DNA of 64,000 bases from Sipunculus nudus (taxonomy: Eukaryota; Annelida; Sipuncula; Golfingiida; Sipunculidae), in contig CM049306.1 in the NCBI GenBank assembly GCA_026874595.1, forward strand, positions 64,364,019 to 64,428,018, written 5' to 3'. Positions 35,063 to 46,874 of this stretch are shown here, piece after piece. Each line of letters opens with the position of its first letter. Positions within the stretch are counted from its first letter, which is position 1. The notes beneath the pieces are model-generated. The model was not told the origin of the DNA. It did not search any database and saw only the letters and a program-made list of their open reading frames with translations. The position numbers and the translations under genes were made by a program.

Positions 35063-36063
35063 AACATTTGCAAAAATAAAACATTTTCAAAAATAAAAAT
35101 TTAAAGAAAATGTTTAAAAATTTGAAAAAATCCAGGTGGTCACATCAGTTGCGTGTCGCATATCGGGCATTGTTTATACGCAGAAAAGAGTACCACAAAT
35201 ATTTATGGAATCCCTTTATGGTCTAGCTCATACACAGTGGCCTCTGCAACCATTAGAAAGATTTTGCCAACAGCATTTTTATTTGCTCTTTATTAATCAT
35301 GTGACCATTTCATCCGATCATAGAAGTCATGACTTCCAGCACAGGGTCTCATCTGATTGGACCAAATACAGTGCTTCCCTCTGGTGTAGCTATTCAGAAT
35401 ATGAGATCAAAACAAACAGGGCTTCCGATATAGGTAGTAGGGCAATAAGTAAAGCGCTGTGTAAAGAGCGTAGGGTTGTCAATGAACAACTATAACCAGT
35501 GATCATGATTTATTCAGTTGGAGTTGACAAACAAAACCGTTTCCAACAATGGAAGAACATTGGTATCATTTACTTAACGCTCTTATATTGTCACCTTAAC
35601 AATTTTACTGTAGCACATATATATTAACTCTGTTGGACAGCCACAACACACCCAGTTATTGATGAAGGTGACCACTTACAAACACCATGTTCCAGAGCAC
35701 GTCAATGAAGGTCATAGCGTATGCGACATTCAACGTTGGATATTTAGATTCAAAATACTCCTCCATTTGACCAAAGACCTTTAAGGTTAAAACAAACAGC
35801 ACTTATGATAAAGGTAGTAGGCCTATAGTTAAAGCACTGTGCAAAGAGCATAGGCTTTGCATCGCGATGTAAAATGTCAATTTACCCATGTTTAACATCT
35901 GCGTTTTGGGTGTTATTTCTGCAGCATTGTCACAAGACTTGGTACTTTACCGCATTTACTGCATTCCTCTTCAGGAATTAAAAGCCCACAGTTCATAGGG
36001 TAACTCATAATCACATTCATATTAGTGTAACAGGAACATATATTTTTTTTTATTACAATCATA
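35063..36063 (+). other. Unassigned single-copy segment
   Basis: This does not match the A-D families. A 119-codon plus-strand frame at 35136-35495 has no recognisable domain. An approximately 75-bp block ('aaaacaaacagggcttccgatataggtagtag...gcgctgtgtaaagagcgtagg') recurs in diverged form at about 35787-35855. Possibly part of an unidentified element. No function assigned. Confidence 0.35.
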
Positions 36064-36065
36064 TA

Positions 36066-36246
36066 CAGTGAAACCTCGTTGTGTCAAACTCGCTTAAGTC
36101 GAATACCCTGCTTATGTCGAAGTTACAAGCTCAATATTCCGGACAACTCTGTTTAAATTATCACCAAATAAAACCCGCTTGTGTCGAACCTCAGATGTGT
36201 CGAAGTTTTCTGAAGGTCCCTTCAACTTTGACACAATGAGGTTTCA

Positions 36247-36249
<3 letters not shown>
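36066..36249. mobile_element. 184-bp MITE, pogo/Tc1-like
   Basis: Terminal inverted repeats CAGTGAAACCTCGTTGTGTC and (right, reversed) CAGTGAAACCTCATTGTGTC differ at one of 20 positions. Both ends are flanked by TA. The interior includes further 'gcttgtgtcgaa' inverted pieces. The termini resemble pogo/Tigger ends. There is no coding capacity. Confidence 0.92.

Positions 36250-36302
<53 letters not shown>
36250..36302. repeat. (TA)n microsatellite abutting the MITE
   Basis: TA run starting exactly at the MITE's right TA target copy. Confidence 0.95.
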
Positions 36303-36305
<3 letters not shown>

Positions 36306-38451
36306 CAAATTGGTTTTCATTCATTTGAGTTAGCTTCACAAAATTTTATCCAAAAAATTTAGTTATCTAAATAACACTATCGGATTTTGCTTATTTTTTG
36401 GTGAACTGTATTTTCTTAGATTTTACAGGGAAAAAGCTAAAAAAGTTTTAAAAACTTCTTCTCTGAAACTGTTCAGCCAAATTGTCCAATATTTCACAGA
36501 AATGATTCCTGGAACAAACTCTCTCAGGTTTATTTGAATGGTTTAAGTTCAGTGATTTTTGGCCGAGGTACAGGAAGTTGAACTTAGTCATCTGTCAAAA
36601 AAAGCATACTAAAATGATAATCTCAGAAACAGCTGGAGCTATCATCACCAAATTTTATGCCAATGTTGGTCAAATGAGTCATATCTGAAATTGAAGTATT
36701 GGTGGCGCCACCTGCATCGACCTTTTTTTGTACGGGGGTCATTGGTCATCTGTACATTAACCCATAATTTCTCAGGAATTGCAGGAGCAACCATCCCCAG
36801 ATTTTATGCAATTATCTGTCACATATCAAATGTTGTGGGATTCAGCTCATGATTTTTGCTATCTGCATTTACTTAGATTTTATAGGGGAAAAGCTGAAAA
36901 ACCTTTAAAAGTCTTCTTGTAAACGGTCCAGCCAAATGGTTCAATATTTTACAGAAATGATCCCAGAGGCAAGCACTCTCAAGTCTGTTCAAATGGTTTG
37001 CATTTGATGAATTTTAGGGGAGTTAAATGAATTTGAACGGTCATTTGGCCAAGAAAGCTTACTGACATAGTTATCTCAGAAATGACAGAAGCTACCAAGC
37101 TAAGAAGCTAAAGAATTACCAAGTATTGTGCAAATGTTGGTCACATGACTCATATTTGAAGTTGCAGATTTTGTGGTGCCACCTACATTGACCTGTTTGT
37201 TATGGGCAAAAACCTTATCATTTTAGCCTCTTTCAGCTTAAAATGTTTATGATGTAACTGTCAAGTTGAATCGTTCAATTTTTCAAAAGAATTATCCTAG
37301 GACATGGTTCTTTCAATCATATCAGAAAAACTTAAGTTGGTCTTATGGCCATTATTATGTCTATTTTACACTGAGGACTGCAATAGTGTTCTTCTACAAA
37401 ATTATTGTTTCAATTATTACTTCTTTAACAATGCACAAATTTATTCTTAGGTGGCCTTTGTTCAAGTGTACTTGAATGATTTTTGGTAGAATTATTGGAC
37501 CTCTAAAAGTGAAAGGACTGCATCTTTATAATTCTAGATATTTTGATAAAAAGTTTATGAATATGTCAGCTTGAAAAAAAAAACAATTTAGCCAAAGTCT
37601 TTCAGTATGGGTAAACAGATTTACGAACAGGCCATGATTTTGTCTGTATCTTTAAATAGGTTGAGAAACTGTCAACTGTTTCAGATTTGGCAACAGATCA
37701 AGAGTTCATTCAGTGCAGCCAGATAAAGGTCAAGAGTTCCATCAGTGCTGCCAAGCACAAGGCATGTGATCACCTCATGGGTGACATGTGAACACCTCAT
37801 TGGCACCATGTGATCACCTCATGGTTGTTATGCCCTTCAGGGCTGCATGTGGAGCCAATCTATTTATAGCTTTGGCAGACTGCCAACAGTATCAGATTAG
37901 GCAACAGGTCAAGAGTTCACTCAGTGCAGCCAGGTACAGGTCAAAAGTTCACCCAGTTTAGCCAGGTGCAGGTCATGAGTTCACTCAGTGCAGTAGCCTG
38001 AGCTAGCAAATTTGTCACAGTTCACTCGGGGCAACTGCCTTTCTCACCTAAGCGTGGTCATCCCCATGCATCAGACTTCAGGTAAGTTTGATGTATTGGC
38101 CTAATATTTTGACCTGTCTATGTGTCTTTGATGGGTTTCTCGTTCACAAGACAGGTGTCATCACCTACAATGACATTTGCACAGTGTGTGACTTTTGTGC
38201 CTGCTTATTTCTATTGAGGAATTTGATATATCATTCTGAAATTGGGCATATTTATACCTATCGTATTTTAATTATTGTATACTTGTCGTATACAAGACTG
38301 GTGGTGCCACCTACAATAATTTTTTACACAGTGTGTGTCCCTGCTTATTTTTCAGGAGGGGTTTGATATATCAGTCTGAACTTGGGCATATGTATATATC
38401 TCTGAAACCTTTTTGTATACAAGACTGGTGGTGCCAGCTACAATCATTTTT
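36303..38451 (+). repeat. Family B body, 5' end missing
   Basis: B sequence from 'cacaaaattttatccaaaaaa' through 'ggtcaagagttcactcag' units to 'gccagctacaatcattttt', where an A element is inserted. Matches 19420-22480. Confidence 0.7.
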
Positions 38452-39624
38452 AGCTCAGCTGACTGTAAGTCAACTGAGGTATAGGAATGGCACTTTGTCC
38501 GTCGTCTGTCTGGACGTCCGGCCGTCTGTTGGCAGGGCACAAATCATAACAGCTGGTCCTAGAAACTTCTAAGTGAACATCTAGGGATGTCAATTAAATA
38601 TTTCCTTGGAAACCAGAAATTAGTTCACTGCGACCTTTTTCCTTCAAGCTATGGGGCTTGAAAGTACCCCCCAGAATAGTAAAAAATTTGATACATAACC
38701 TCCAGTATCTTGATAATTAATGCATGGTTTGTAATGAATTTTGCCTTGAATATTGACCATGACTAGTTTTGTCAGTTCCTGAAAAGTGGTGGTTTTCCTA
38801 TTTTAACAAATATTTTTCTATCAATTTACTATAAAATAACAACAATCATTTCAGTTTCTCAGCTGTCATTACATCTGGTGTCCCAAAACCTGGTGTGTTT
38901 ATTGATCACAAGTGGATGCTTGTATGTCTGTCTGTCAATCCGCCCATCCACACAAATTAGTTTCCAGATGATAACTCCAGTTAAGTTTGATATATTGGTT
39001 TCAAACTTAACTTACAAATGGCCCACCACTAAGGAATGTGTATGCATTTGAAGCCAAACTTTTCATCACAAACCTTCCATGTTCAAGATATTGCTAACCT
39101 GCCACTAGGGGAAGATTCTGTTTGATTTTTGGGTCATAGGTCAAAGGTCAAGGTCACAGGGCCCATCCTATCACAAATTAGTTTATGGATGATAATTCTG
39201 CTTTGGATAGACAGACTGGCTTCAAACTTGATTTAATAATGACCAACCACATATGTAAATTCATTTTGATTTTTAGGGTCCAGCGATCTAAGTTGAAGGT
39301 CACAGAAGCCACATCTTTAAAAAGATTGTGGATGCACTGTAAATCAAACTTTTCATCCTGAACTTTCCAACGTTCACACATGGCTTACTTGCCCAAAGTG
39401 AGGAAACCTGTAGAATTTGAGGTTTTCTGGTCAGAGGTCAAGGTCACTTTTTAAAATATTGTTACAATAATCTTAATGCTGCAAGTTCAAGGATATTAAG
39501 TTCTAAGATTTTTTGGTTACAAGGTCATTGGTTAAGGTCACAGGACTGTCATTCTGAAAAAATTCTTTTAAAATATCCTTAAAGACAAATTCAACTGAGC
39601 GTTGAGACCCATGGGTCCCTAGTT
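38452..39624 (+). mobile_element. Family A element, compact subfamily
   Basis: Tip AGCTCAGCTGACTGTAAG. End CAACTGAGCGTTGAGACCC, ATGGGTCCCTAGTT. Left host 'gccagctacaatcattttt' and right host 'gtgttgtgtgcaccc' are contiguous at about 22465-22495 and 55487-55515, so the insertion is exact, in a T-run, and without duplication. It contains the empty site of the 7750-9611 pogo-like element. Confidence 0.85.
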
Positions 39625-39785
39625 GTGTTGTGTGCACCCATGCCAGAATATCAGCAGTGATGTTTGTGTAATTGTTTCTCATTCAAAATGTTTAGTACCT
39701 GCATTGTTCATATACATGAAAAGTCATGGTCCAGCATTGAAGCATTATACCTGGTGTATTTCCCAATGCACAGATTCGCATTATG
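39625..39785 (+). repeat. Family B 3' part
   Basis: 'gtgttgtgtgcacccatgcc' to CACAGATTCGCATTATG. The terminal hairpin is lost. It lies next to the shootin exon at 39842. Confidence 0.65.
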
Positions 39786-39841
39786 TTTAACTTAAACATC
39801 AGTACAACAGTTTACCAATGTTAAGAATTCTTGTGTTTTAG

Positions 39842-39988
39842 ATGATGCAACAGAAAAATGCAGTTGTTAGAGAGAGCTCAGTGTTACTAGCTGAGGCATC
39901 TGCAGACAAACAGCTGGAAGCAGCACTTGCAGAAATTGAAAATCTTACGCTGATGTTGGAAACAGAAAGAAATGAACATGGGATCAGG
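39842..39988 (+). CDS. SHTN1: Shootin-1-like, internal exon 2 of 3 seen
   Basis: Second shootin-like exon, 147 bp, bounded by gtgttttag| and |gtatga, phase 0 at both ends, 49 codons. It begins MMQQKNAVVRESSVLLAEAS and ends LETERNEHGIR. The corresponding human segment, as I recall it (MFIEQNKLKR... to ...EERIQHQQK), is also 49 residues and starts and ends at equivalent points. It follows ...YANE of the previous exon without a gap. Charged heptads fit the family's central coiled coil, which mediates self-association. No stops in frame. ATG at the exon start is an internal Met, not a start codon. Confidence 0.88.
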
Positions 39989-40805
39989 GTATGAATAATT
40001 TATTAATATTTTATTAATATTATTGAAAAATGATAATAACTTATACAAGTGTTTATATGGTTTCAGATAAGCATGCCTGAACATAGGTAAAACTACTGTT
40101 GCTTTAGGTTTATGGTTGTATAGGGAAACATGGGATACAGTAGTAACATGAGGTCATGAAGTTAATGCCGGAATTGACGTTTTCTGAAGGGTGCTGATGC
40201 TAATTGAAGCTGATAAAAAGAACAAGTAATCTTGTTAACTGACAATCATTTAATAAACTTGATATCTTAAGTAGTTAATGGGAATGGCCATCTACAATTT
40301 GACTTCTACTGTAACCTTGACCTTTTGCATTATAAATGTAATTGTTTGTATGGTGATATACTTAAGTTATAACTATAATTCTGTAAAATAAAATTGAAAT
40401 GTCATAGTACTCCTTAGCATGGATGGACGAGGTGAAAACTATAATGTTGAAAAATATAAATAGTAAACTCACCACTGCACTCATGTATTGTAAATGGTAC
40501 ATGCCTGTTAAAGTTTCAACTTTCAAGACTCAGTGGTTAATTTGGAAATGTAGCCTACAAAAGTTCCCAGTCTCATAACTTTCCTCACAAGAGAATTAAA
40601 AAAAGGTTGGCAGAATAATAATAAGAATATAAATAATGAAAAAAACATTTCCACCTATGTAAAGGTATAGATAATGATCTAACTAAGTAATGAAATAATT
40701 GATATCATAAATAGATGCTCTATATGATATACCTACAGACATTTACTCATAACGCTATAGCAGTGATAGCATCTTTGTGAAGCTGCATTAACATATGCTA
40801 TTTCT
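39989..40805 (+). other. Intron, no feature seen
   Basis: AT-rich intron sequence with no open frames of note and no family match by eye. Confidence 0.6.
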
Positions 40806-41843
40806 AGCTCAGCTGACTGTAAGTCATCTGAGTTATTGTCATGGTCCATTGTCTGTCGTCTGTCCGTCCTGCTGTCCGTCTGTAAAACAGGCATGTTTCC
40901 ACACTGTTGGACCTGCAAATCCGAAATTGGGCATACAGTTAGATGTCCCTATGTTCTCCTACCATACCTGAAACTGGGTGTCTATAACTTTGTTTCATAG
41001 AGAAATTATGGAAAAACTTCAATTTTTTATTAAAACTTATTTTCACACTTCAGCACTGCCCAGTGTCATAACCACTCATCTGTTTTTCTTCATATTTACC
41101 ATAAATATTCCCCTATATAGTTCCTATGTACACGCCAGAAATTAGGTCAATATTACATAATTTGTAAAAAAAATGCACTTTGTAAAATATTATGAGGAAA
41201 AAAATTTAGTCACTTATCACAATAAATGTTAAAGCTAGGGATATTATTTTAATTAATCAAAATTCAATTCAGTACCTAAAATTAGATCAGAATCTTGTCA
41301 ATTTTTTAAGATAATAGCATAAGTATAAAATTGGAAGCTTAAATTTTTCCTGAATTTGACCATGGCATGTTTTTTTCATGTAAGTTCTTTTGATTTAATT
41401 TTTACAGTAGGTACACACATGGATGTAAACTGTTAACCTTTGAAATTTGAAAATTAAAGCTAAAAAATTAGGCTATTTATTGATTTTTTTAGAAGCTTTA
41501 ATGTATTTACATTTTGAAGAACCAGACCACCTACTTCTGGTCACTACAGCCTTGCCTGGGTAACCTTATTAGTGATGCAACACTGGTGGAGCATCCCTGC
41601 TGTCACAGATGTTGAAATATTTTCATGTGAAATAAATGATACCATGTGACCTGTTAATGATATAAATGACATCAGACCTCTTCCCTCTCCAAAGATTTTA
41701 TCAAAATCTTTACATAAACGCCATCATCCTCATAAATCAGCTTATATTACCACACAAAACCAACATTTGTCTGCCCCTTGTTCCAATTCATATTTTATTA
41801 TCATAAATAACAGCTGAGTGATGTGACCAATAGGTCCCTTGTT
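40806..41843 (+). mobile_element. Family A element abutting a splice acceptor
   Basis: Tip AGCTCAGCTGACTGTAAG, GTCY core (gtctgtcgtctgtccgtcc), end CAGCTGAGTGATGTGACC, AATAGGTCCCTTGTT. The 3' tail ends 13 bp before exon base 41857, so the acceptor's pyrimidine tract (ggtcccttgttcttt) is largely element-derived. Confidence 0.8.
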
Positions 41844-41856
41844 CTTTAAATTACAG

Positions 41857-42010
41857 ATAGGGGAATTAGAATCAACCATCCAGGAATCCAGTGATGTAAA
41901 AAGCATTGAGGAATATGAGTACAAGCTACAAGCATCACTGGAAGAAAATGAACGATTACAAAAATTACTTGAAGACTCTGAAAAGTGGCAAGAAAAGTTG
42001 AACAAAGAAG
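41857..42010 (+). CDS. SHTN1: Shootin-1-like, internal exon 3 of 3 seen
   Basis: Third shootin-like exon, 154 bp, bounded by aaattacag| and |gtaata, entering in phase 0 and leaving in phase 1. It encodes IGELESTIQESSDVKSIEEY, then a Glu/Leu/Lys-rich stretch ending SEKWQEKLNKE. This matches the vertebrate order ('VKELEEQLENETLHKEI ... KYQNSEEKARNL') after the exon-2 equivalent. Strong coiled-coil composition. The next exon should resume in phase 1. I could not find it before 64000, which implies an intron over 22 kb, or an exon hidden in repeat-rich sequence. Confidence 0.85.
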
Positions 42011-42790
42011 GTAATAAATGTAAAACCACACTCTGTGAAACCATTTTATCAATAAATTATTATGTAAGTGTGGTCAGAAAGGGACATTTAGATAAGAATA
42101 AGTGGGGAACCGTTGGTTCTGTTGTATAATCTTGACTTCAGGAGGGAGTCCATGTAGATTTAACTTAAAGTTTATTCAGGTGCATATCATACCAATACAC
42201 AGGTTGAACACAGGTACCTGTTCTTTTCAAACAAGACACATTATGGCTGTATATCATAATTACATGTTACAATTTGATGTTGCACAACACTGTTAAAGAT
42301 TTCTGGTGATCATTGTATTCCCAAACAAAGTCAGGGATACTCTGTTGTTTTAGCACTGTCCAGTCAAATCTTGTGATAACTTAAAAAATATATCACAGAT
42401 TTTTAACAAACTTCACATGTACATACGTAGATATGTGTAACAGGACTAACCCTATTCAAATGGGGTCGTCGTCTTTACTTGGAGAGTGACCTTGCCCTTG
42501 AATATGTCCATTTTATGTGAAATTACACAAAATCTTAAATATCTCAGGAAAGCATGCATGGATTGGTCCAAAAATCAATTTGGTTGAAAATCTTGGATAG
42601 TGTTGTCTTGCACTGGTGTCTGGCAGTGTTATCCTTTACTTGTTTTCAGTTCTTTTAAAACACCCACCATTGCTACTTGACAGTACAGTGAACTTTATAA
42701 GTAAAAAAACCAATGGACAGATTATGCACATACATAGATATGGGTGATGTGACGAGGCGTATTTAAATTCACATCATGACCTTTACCATG
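42011..42790 (+). other. Intron, diverged repeat
   Basis: AT-rich. 42420-42780 loosely resembles C-type interior ('acaggactaaccc', 'ctcaggaaagc', 'atacatagatatggg'). No gene seen. Confidence 0.45.
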
Positions 42791-42950
42791 TGTTAGATAT
42801 CAGTTCTTTATCAAGAAAATCAAAAGAAAGTAGATTGCCCGTGATCACTTCAAACATTTATTTCAAGATGGCGGTGGACTCAGTTGCCCAGATATAACCT
42901 CCAAACATAATGCCATAATTTGACTGATGGACATAACGGAATACATAACA
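42791..42950 (-). repeat. Possible solo-side LTR of the gypsy remnant
   Basis: A 160-bp block bounded by TGTTA and TAACA. On the minus strand it follows the purine tract GGAGGGGAGG (42954-42963) and contains AATAAA. That is the expected order: coding end, polypurine tract, 3' LTR. No second LTR was found to confirm it. Confidence 0.4.
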
Positions 42951-43023
42951 TACCTCCCCTCCAGTTATGACATAATATGAACACCACATGATATTTTCAC
43001 AAAGTCCTTGTACCAGATGTATT

Positions 43024-44165
43024 CTACCAATCTAATTTGTCTGGAGCACAACGCGCACGTTTTGACCGCCCTAACACAGAGTTATCACTGATCTGGTCTT
43101 GCATCAAAGTTGAAATTTCACCTTCCAATTGCGAAGCTCGAATTTCCTCTGAAGGTTCGGCACGCTTGTCCTCTGAAGTTTCTCTCCCCACAGGAAGTGC
43201 AGCTGGAACCACTGATGAAATATCATTCTCAGGAGATTGGACTGGAGAAACAATAGGTGTTTCTACCTGGGAAGGTACATCCCCAGAATCGCAATCAGAA
43301 GCGTCATCTGTGCTGACAGAGTAGCGCTGACGTAGGTTATCACTATGTCGTTTCCATCAATGACCATCACTCAGACGAATTTTATATGACACTGGACCAG
43401 TCTTGTCCTCCATGATACCCTAAAACCATATATTACCATAAGCACCAAAATTCTGTGCAAACGCTAAATCACCTGTGTTAAAGTCTAGCTTTTGCACGTT
43501 TTTCATAGTATGACTTCATCTCTGCTTGGCGTTTGCTCACAGTAGTAGAAATATCTGGTACGACTAAATCTAACCTGGATATTGGTCGCCTGTTCATCAG
43601 CATCTCCGCTGGTGACACATTAGTTACAGAGTTTGGTGTGATACGATAGCGAACAGTAGTTGATTGAGTCTGAACTGAAGCGATTTACCACCCTGTTTAC
43701 GCAGTCCATATTTAATGGTTTGCACAGCACGTTCAGCTAAACCATTGCTTGAGGGGTGGTATTGAGCTGTTTTGATATGTTTTACTCCATTCACAACACA
43801 ATAATCTTCAAATTCCTTGCTGATAAAATTGGTCCCATTGTCAGTAACAAAATGTAATCCGCAACGCACTTATGGTGGCTGCTATTGTAGCAGATGGCAT
43901 GATATGTGCATCAATGTACTTGCTGTGTTCATCAACCATGATCAAAATCATGTGGTTCTCAAATTGACCCGCAAAATCCAAATGTAATCTAGTCCATGGT
44001 TTATCTGGCCACTCCCATGGATGGAGTTGTGCATGAGTAGGCTGTTTGCTCCGTTGTTGACATTGAAAACTATTTCCACCCTGCTCTGAATATCACTGTC
44101 TACTCTTGGCCACCAAAAGTAAATCCTGCACAAAGCCTTCATACGTACGATACCGGGATGGGCTA
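43024..44165 (-). pseudogene. Ty3/gypsy retrotransposon, integrase and C-terminal tail, decayed
   Basis: Minus-strand 3' part of a gypsy-type pol. From high to low coordinates: an HPGIVRMK...FWWPR zinc-binding start, CFQCQQR, an LDFAG region (first catalytic Asp), FVTDNGTNF (second Asp), SNGLAERAV (catalytic Glu), a GPVSYKIRL tail block, and a terminal acidic region ending near RSKRARCAP. The frame shifts at least twice (about 44060 and 43870), and an in-frame stop lies in the tail at about 43357. It is 5'-truncated: gag, protease, RT and RNase H are absent. Not functional. Confidence 0.85.
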
Positions 44166-44464
44166 TGTGTAACTACTCTAACAGTATAGCCTATAATGGT
44201 CCTTTGTCTGTCGGCTATCTGTTTGTCAGTCCATTAAACTGGAACCTTTTCAAACCATTGGACCTACAAATCTGAAATTTTGCATACAGTTGCATGTCCC
44301 CAAAATCTCCAACCATACCCAAAAATTGGGTCACTACAACTTTGTCCTTCGAGATATTTAGGAAAAAACTCAATTTTCTATCAAAAACCAATTGTCACAC
44401 TTTAAGACTGTATAATAGCAAAACCACTGACCTGATGTTGATCATATTTAATATAACTATTTTT
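44166..44464 (+). repeat. Family A fragment, 5' tip lost
   Basis: 'tataatggtcctttgtctgtcgg' to 'cataattt..ataactatttttag', an A 5' segment cut at the retroelement boundary. Confidence 0.55.
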
Positions 44465-45881
44465 AGCGAACCTGTGAGCTTATGCAATGGTGCGTCGTCA
44501 TTCCGCCATCTGATGTCCATGGCTGTACGTCAGAAACTGTCGGAGCAAGCAGCTCCAAATTATATGTAAGAATTAGTCACATGTGAAACTTAGTGCTCTA
44601 CAACTTATTATTGGGTATCTGCATTTATTTAAATTTTATAGAGAAAAAGCTTAAAAACTTTTAAAAATCTTCTTCTCTGAAACTGTCCAGCCAAATTGTC
44701 CAATATTTCACAGAAATGTTCCCTGGATCTCTCTAGTTTGTTCAAATGGTTCCAGTCCAGTGATTTTTTACCAAGTTACAGGGAGTTGAACTTAGTCATT
44801 TGCACGTTAAAATTACAATCTCAGAAACAGCTGGAGCTATCATCATCAAATTTTATATTAATGTTGGTCACTTGAGTCATATTTGAAATTGAGGTATTGG
44901 TGGCACCACCTGCATTGGTCTTTTTGTATGGGGGGGGGGGGGGCAACGGTGCCCGAAGCATACAGAGGGCTACAAAAAACTTCTTCTCTGAAAGCGTAAA
45001 GCCAAATTGTTTAATAGAGAAAATGCTCCTAGGGTAGTGCTTTCTGAAGTTTGTTCAAATGGTCTCTGATCAATGACTTTTGGCTGAGTTATGGGAAGCT
45101 GAATATAGTCAAATGTTATAGCAGCCCATTTCTGCTCAGTGGCTACAAAGATCTTCTTCTCAAAAACCACTGGGTCAAATTCTTTAATCTCATACATGAT
45201 TGATCCTTAGATTTTGATAATTCAAATTTGTTCAAATGGTTTTGATTCAGTGATTTTCTTAGATTTTATACAGGAAAAGTTAAAAAAGATATAAACATCT
45301 TCTTCTCCAAAACTGTCCAGCAAATTGTCCAATATTTCACAGAAATGATCCCTGGAACAACCTTTCTCAAGTTCGAATGGTTCCAGTTCGGAGATTTTTG
45401 GCCGAGTTACAGGAGGTTGTACTGAGTCATCTGTCAAAAAAAGGACACTAAAATTAAAATCTCAGAAACGGCTAGAGCTATCATCCCCAAATTTTATGCC
45501 AATGTTTGTCACGCAAGTCATATATGAAATTGAGGTATTGGTGGCTCCACCTACATTGATCTGTTTTGTACAAACAAAAATGTAATTTTAAACTCTTCTA
45601 GCTTATTCACTGTTTTTTGATGAAACTGTTAAGCTGATTGGTTTAAACTTTACAAGAATTATTCTATGGTAGGGTTCTGCCAGTTTTCTAAGAATAGATT
45701 GGGTAAATGCAGCTTTATTAAAGCAGTGTAGCCAATTGAAAAAAGCTTTCTGTGTTTGAAAACAGATTTGACAACATGATGAGTTTCAGCAGCCAAGTCA
45801 AGAGGTCACTCAGTTCAACCAGGTTTTGTCCAGACATCACCTGGCAACTGACCTGGTTCTGTCTGGTGTGTCTAGACAATA

Positions 45882-45899
45882 TGTCTAGACGTCTAGACA
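45882..45899. promoter_or_regulatory. Perfect palindrome TGTCTAGACGTCTAGACA, second copy
   Basis: Identical to 32776-32793 while the surrounding B sequence has diverged. It contains the Smad-type GTCTAGAC twice. Function not shown. Confidence 0.4.
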
Positions 45900-45959
45900 C
45901 ATCGTCTAGACATCTAGACACATATTGTCTAGATGCAGAATGCCCAGAATAGAACAGTT

Positions 45960-46874
45960 TGAACTATATCCTTTAAGTTGACCTCTGACCTTTCCTTTCT
46001 GCCCAACGTCCATTTGTGTGTCTGTTTTCCCACATAAACCCACATATCTTGGGAACCGTTTGACTGATCAGGCTAAAAATTTTGCACAAATGTAGCCCTT
46101 GGATAGCTTTATTATATACACTAAACATGGAGGCGCCACCTGCAACCATTTTTGCACAGCATCCATCTGTTCATCTGCCTTGGGATAAAATCACTCATAT
46201 CTCTGCAGTGGTTTGACTTATCCACCTGAAATTTTTGCAGGTCTTTACATCCTGGACAGCTTTCTTGATTTTAAGACAGGTGGCACCACCTACATTCACC
46301 TTTACGCTGCAGACATCCAAGCTCATATTTTTTAACCGTTTGACCAATTGGGCCAAAATTTTGCATGTGTATAGATCTCACATAGCTCGTTATTATACGC
46401 AAAACTGGGGGCACCTCCTACAACCATTTTTGCACAGCTTCCATCTGTTTGTCTGCTGTGGGATAAAATCACTCATATCTCGGCAGTGTTTTGACATATC
46501 TGCCTAAAATGTTGCAAGTCTATACATCTTTGATAGCTTTCTTGATTTTGTAGCAGGTGGCACCACCTACATTTATGTTTACGCTGCAGACATCCAGGCT
46601 TATATCTCAGGACTGGTTTGTTGTATCCTCCTGAAATTTTGCATGTGTTTAGCTCTTTATCATACACAAACTTGGAGGCACCACCTGTCACCATTTTTGC
46701 ACAGCGTCTGTCTTTTTGTCTGCAATGGGCTAAAATCACTCATATCTCAGTAGTGGTTTGACTTATTTGCCTAAAATTTTGCATATGTATTATACAACTT
46801 GGACAGCTTTCTCAGTTTTGTGGCAGATGGCACCACCTACATTTATGTTTACCCTGCAGACATTCAGGCTTATA
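45960..46874 (+). repeat. Family C interior, ends missing
   Basis: Four or so units with 'gcacagcatccatctgtt', 'ggataaaatcactcatatctc' and 'ggtggcaccacctacat' palindromes. It has no C tip or terminus and is broken at a TA (46873-46874) by the pogo fragment. Confidence 0.7.

Noticed and set aside
35136-35495. 119-codon plus-strand frame
   Set aside because: No recognisable domain, no splice context or relatives in the window. Kept only as part of an unassigned segment.
42011-42129. Continuation of the third shootin exon as an open frame past 42010
   Set aside because: A good donor (gtaataa) ends the exon and the following codons lose coiled-coil character.
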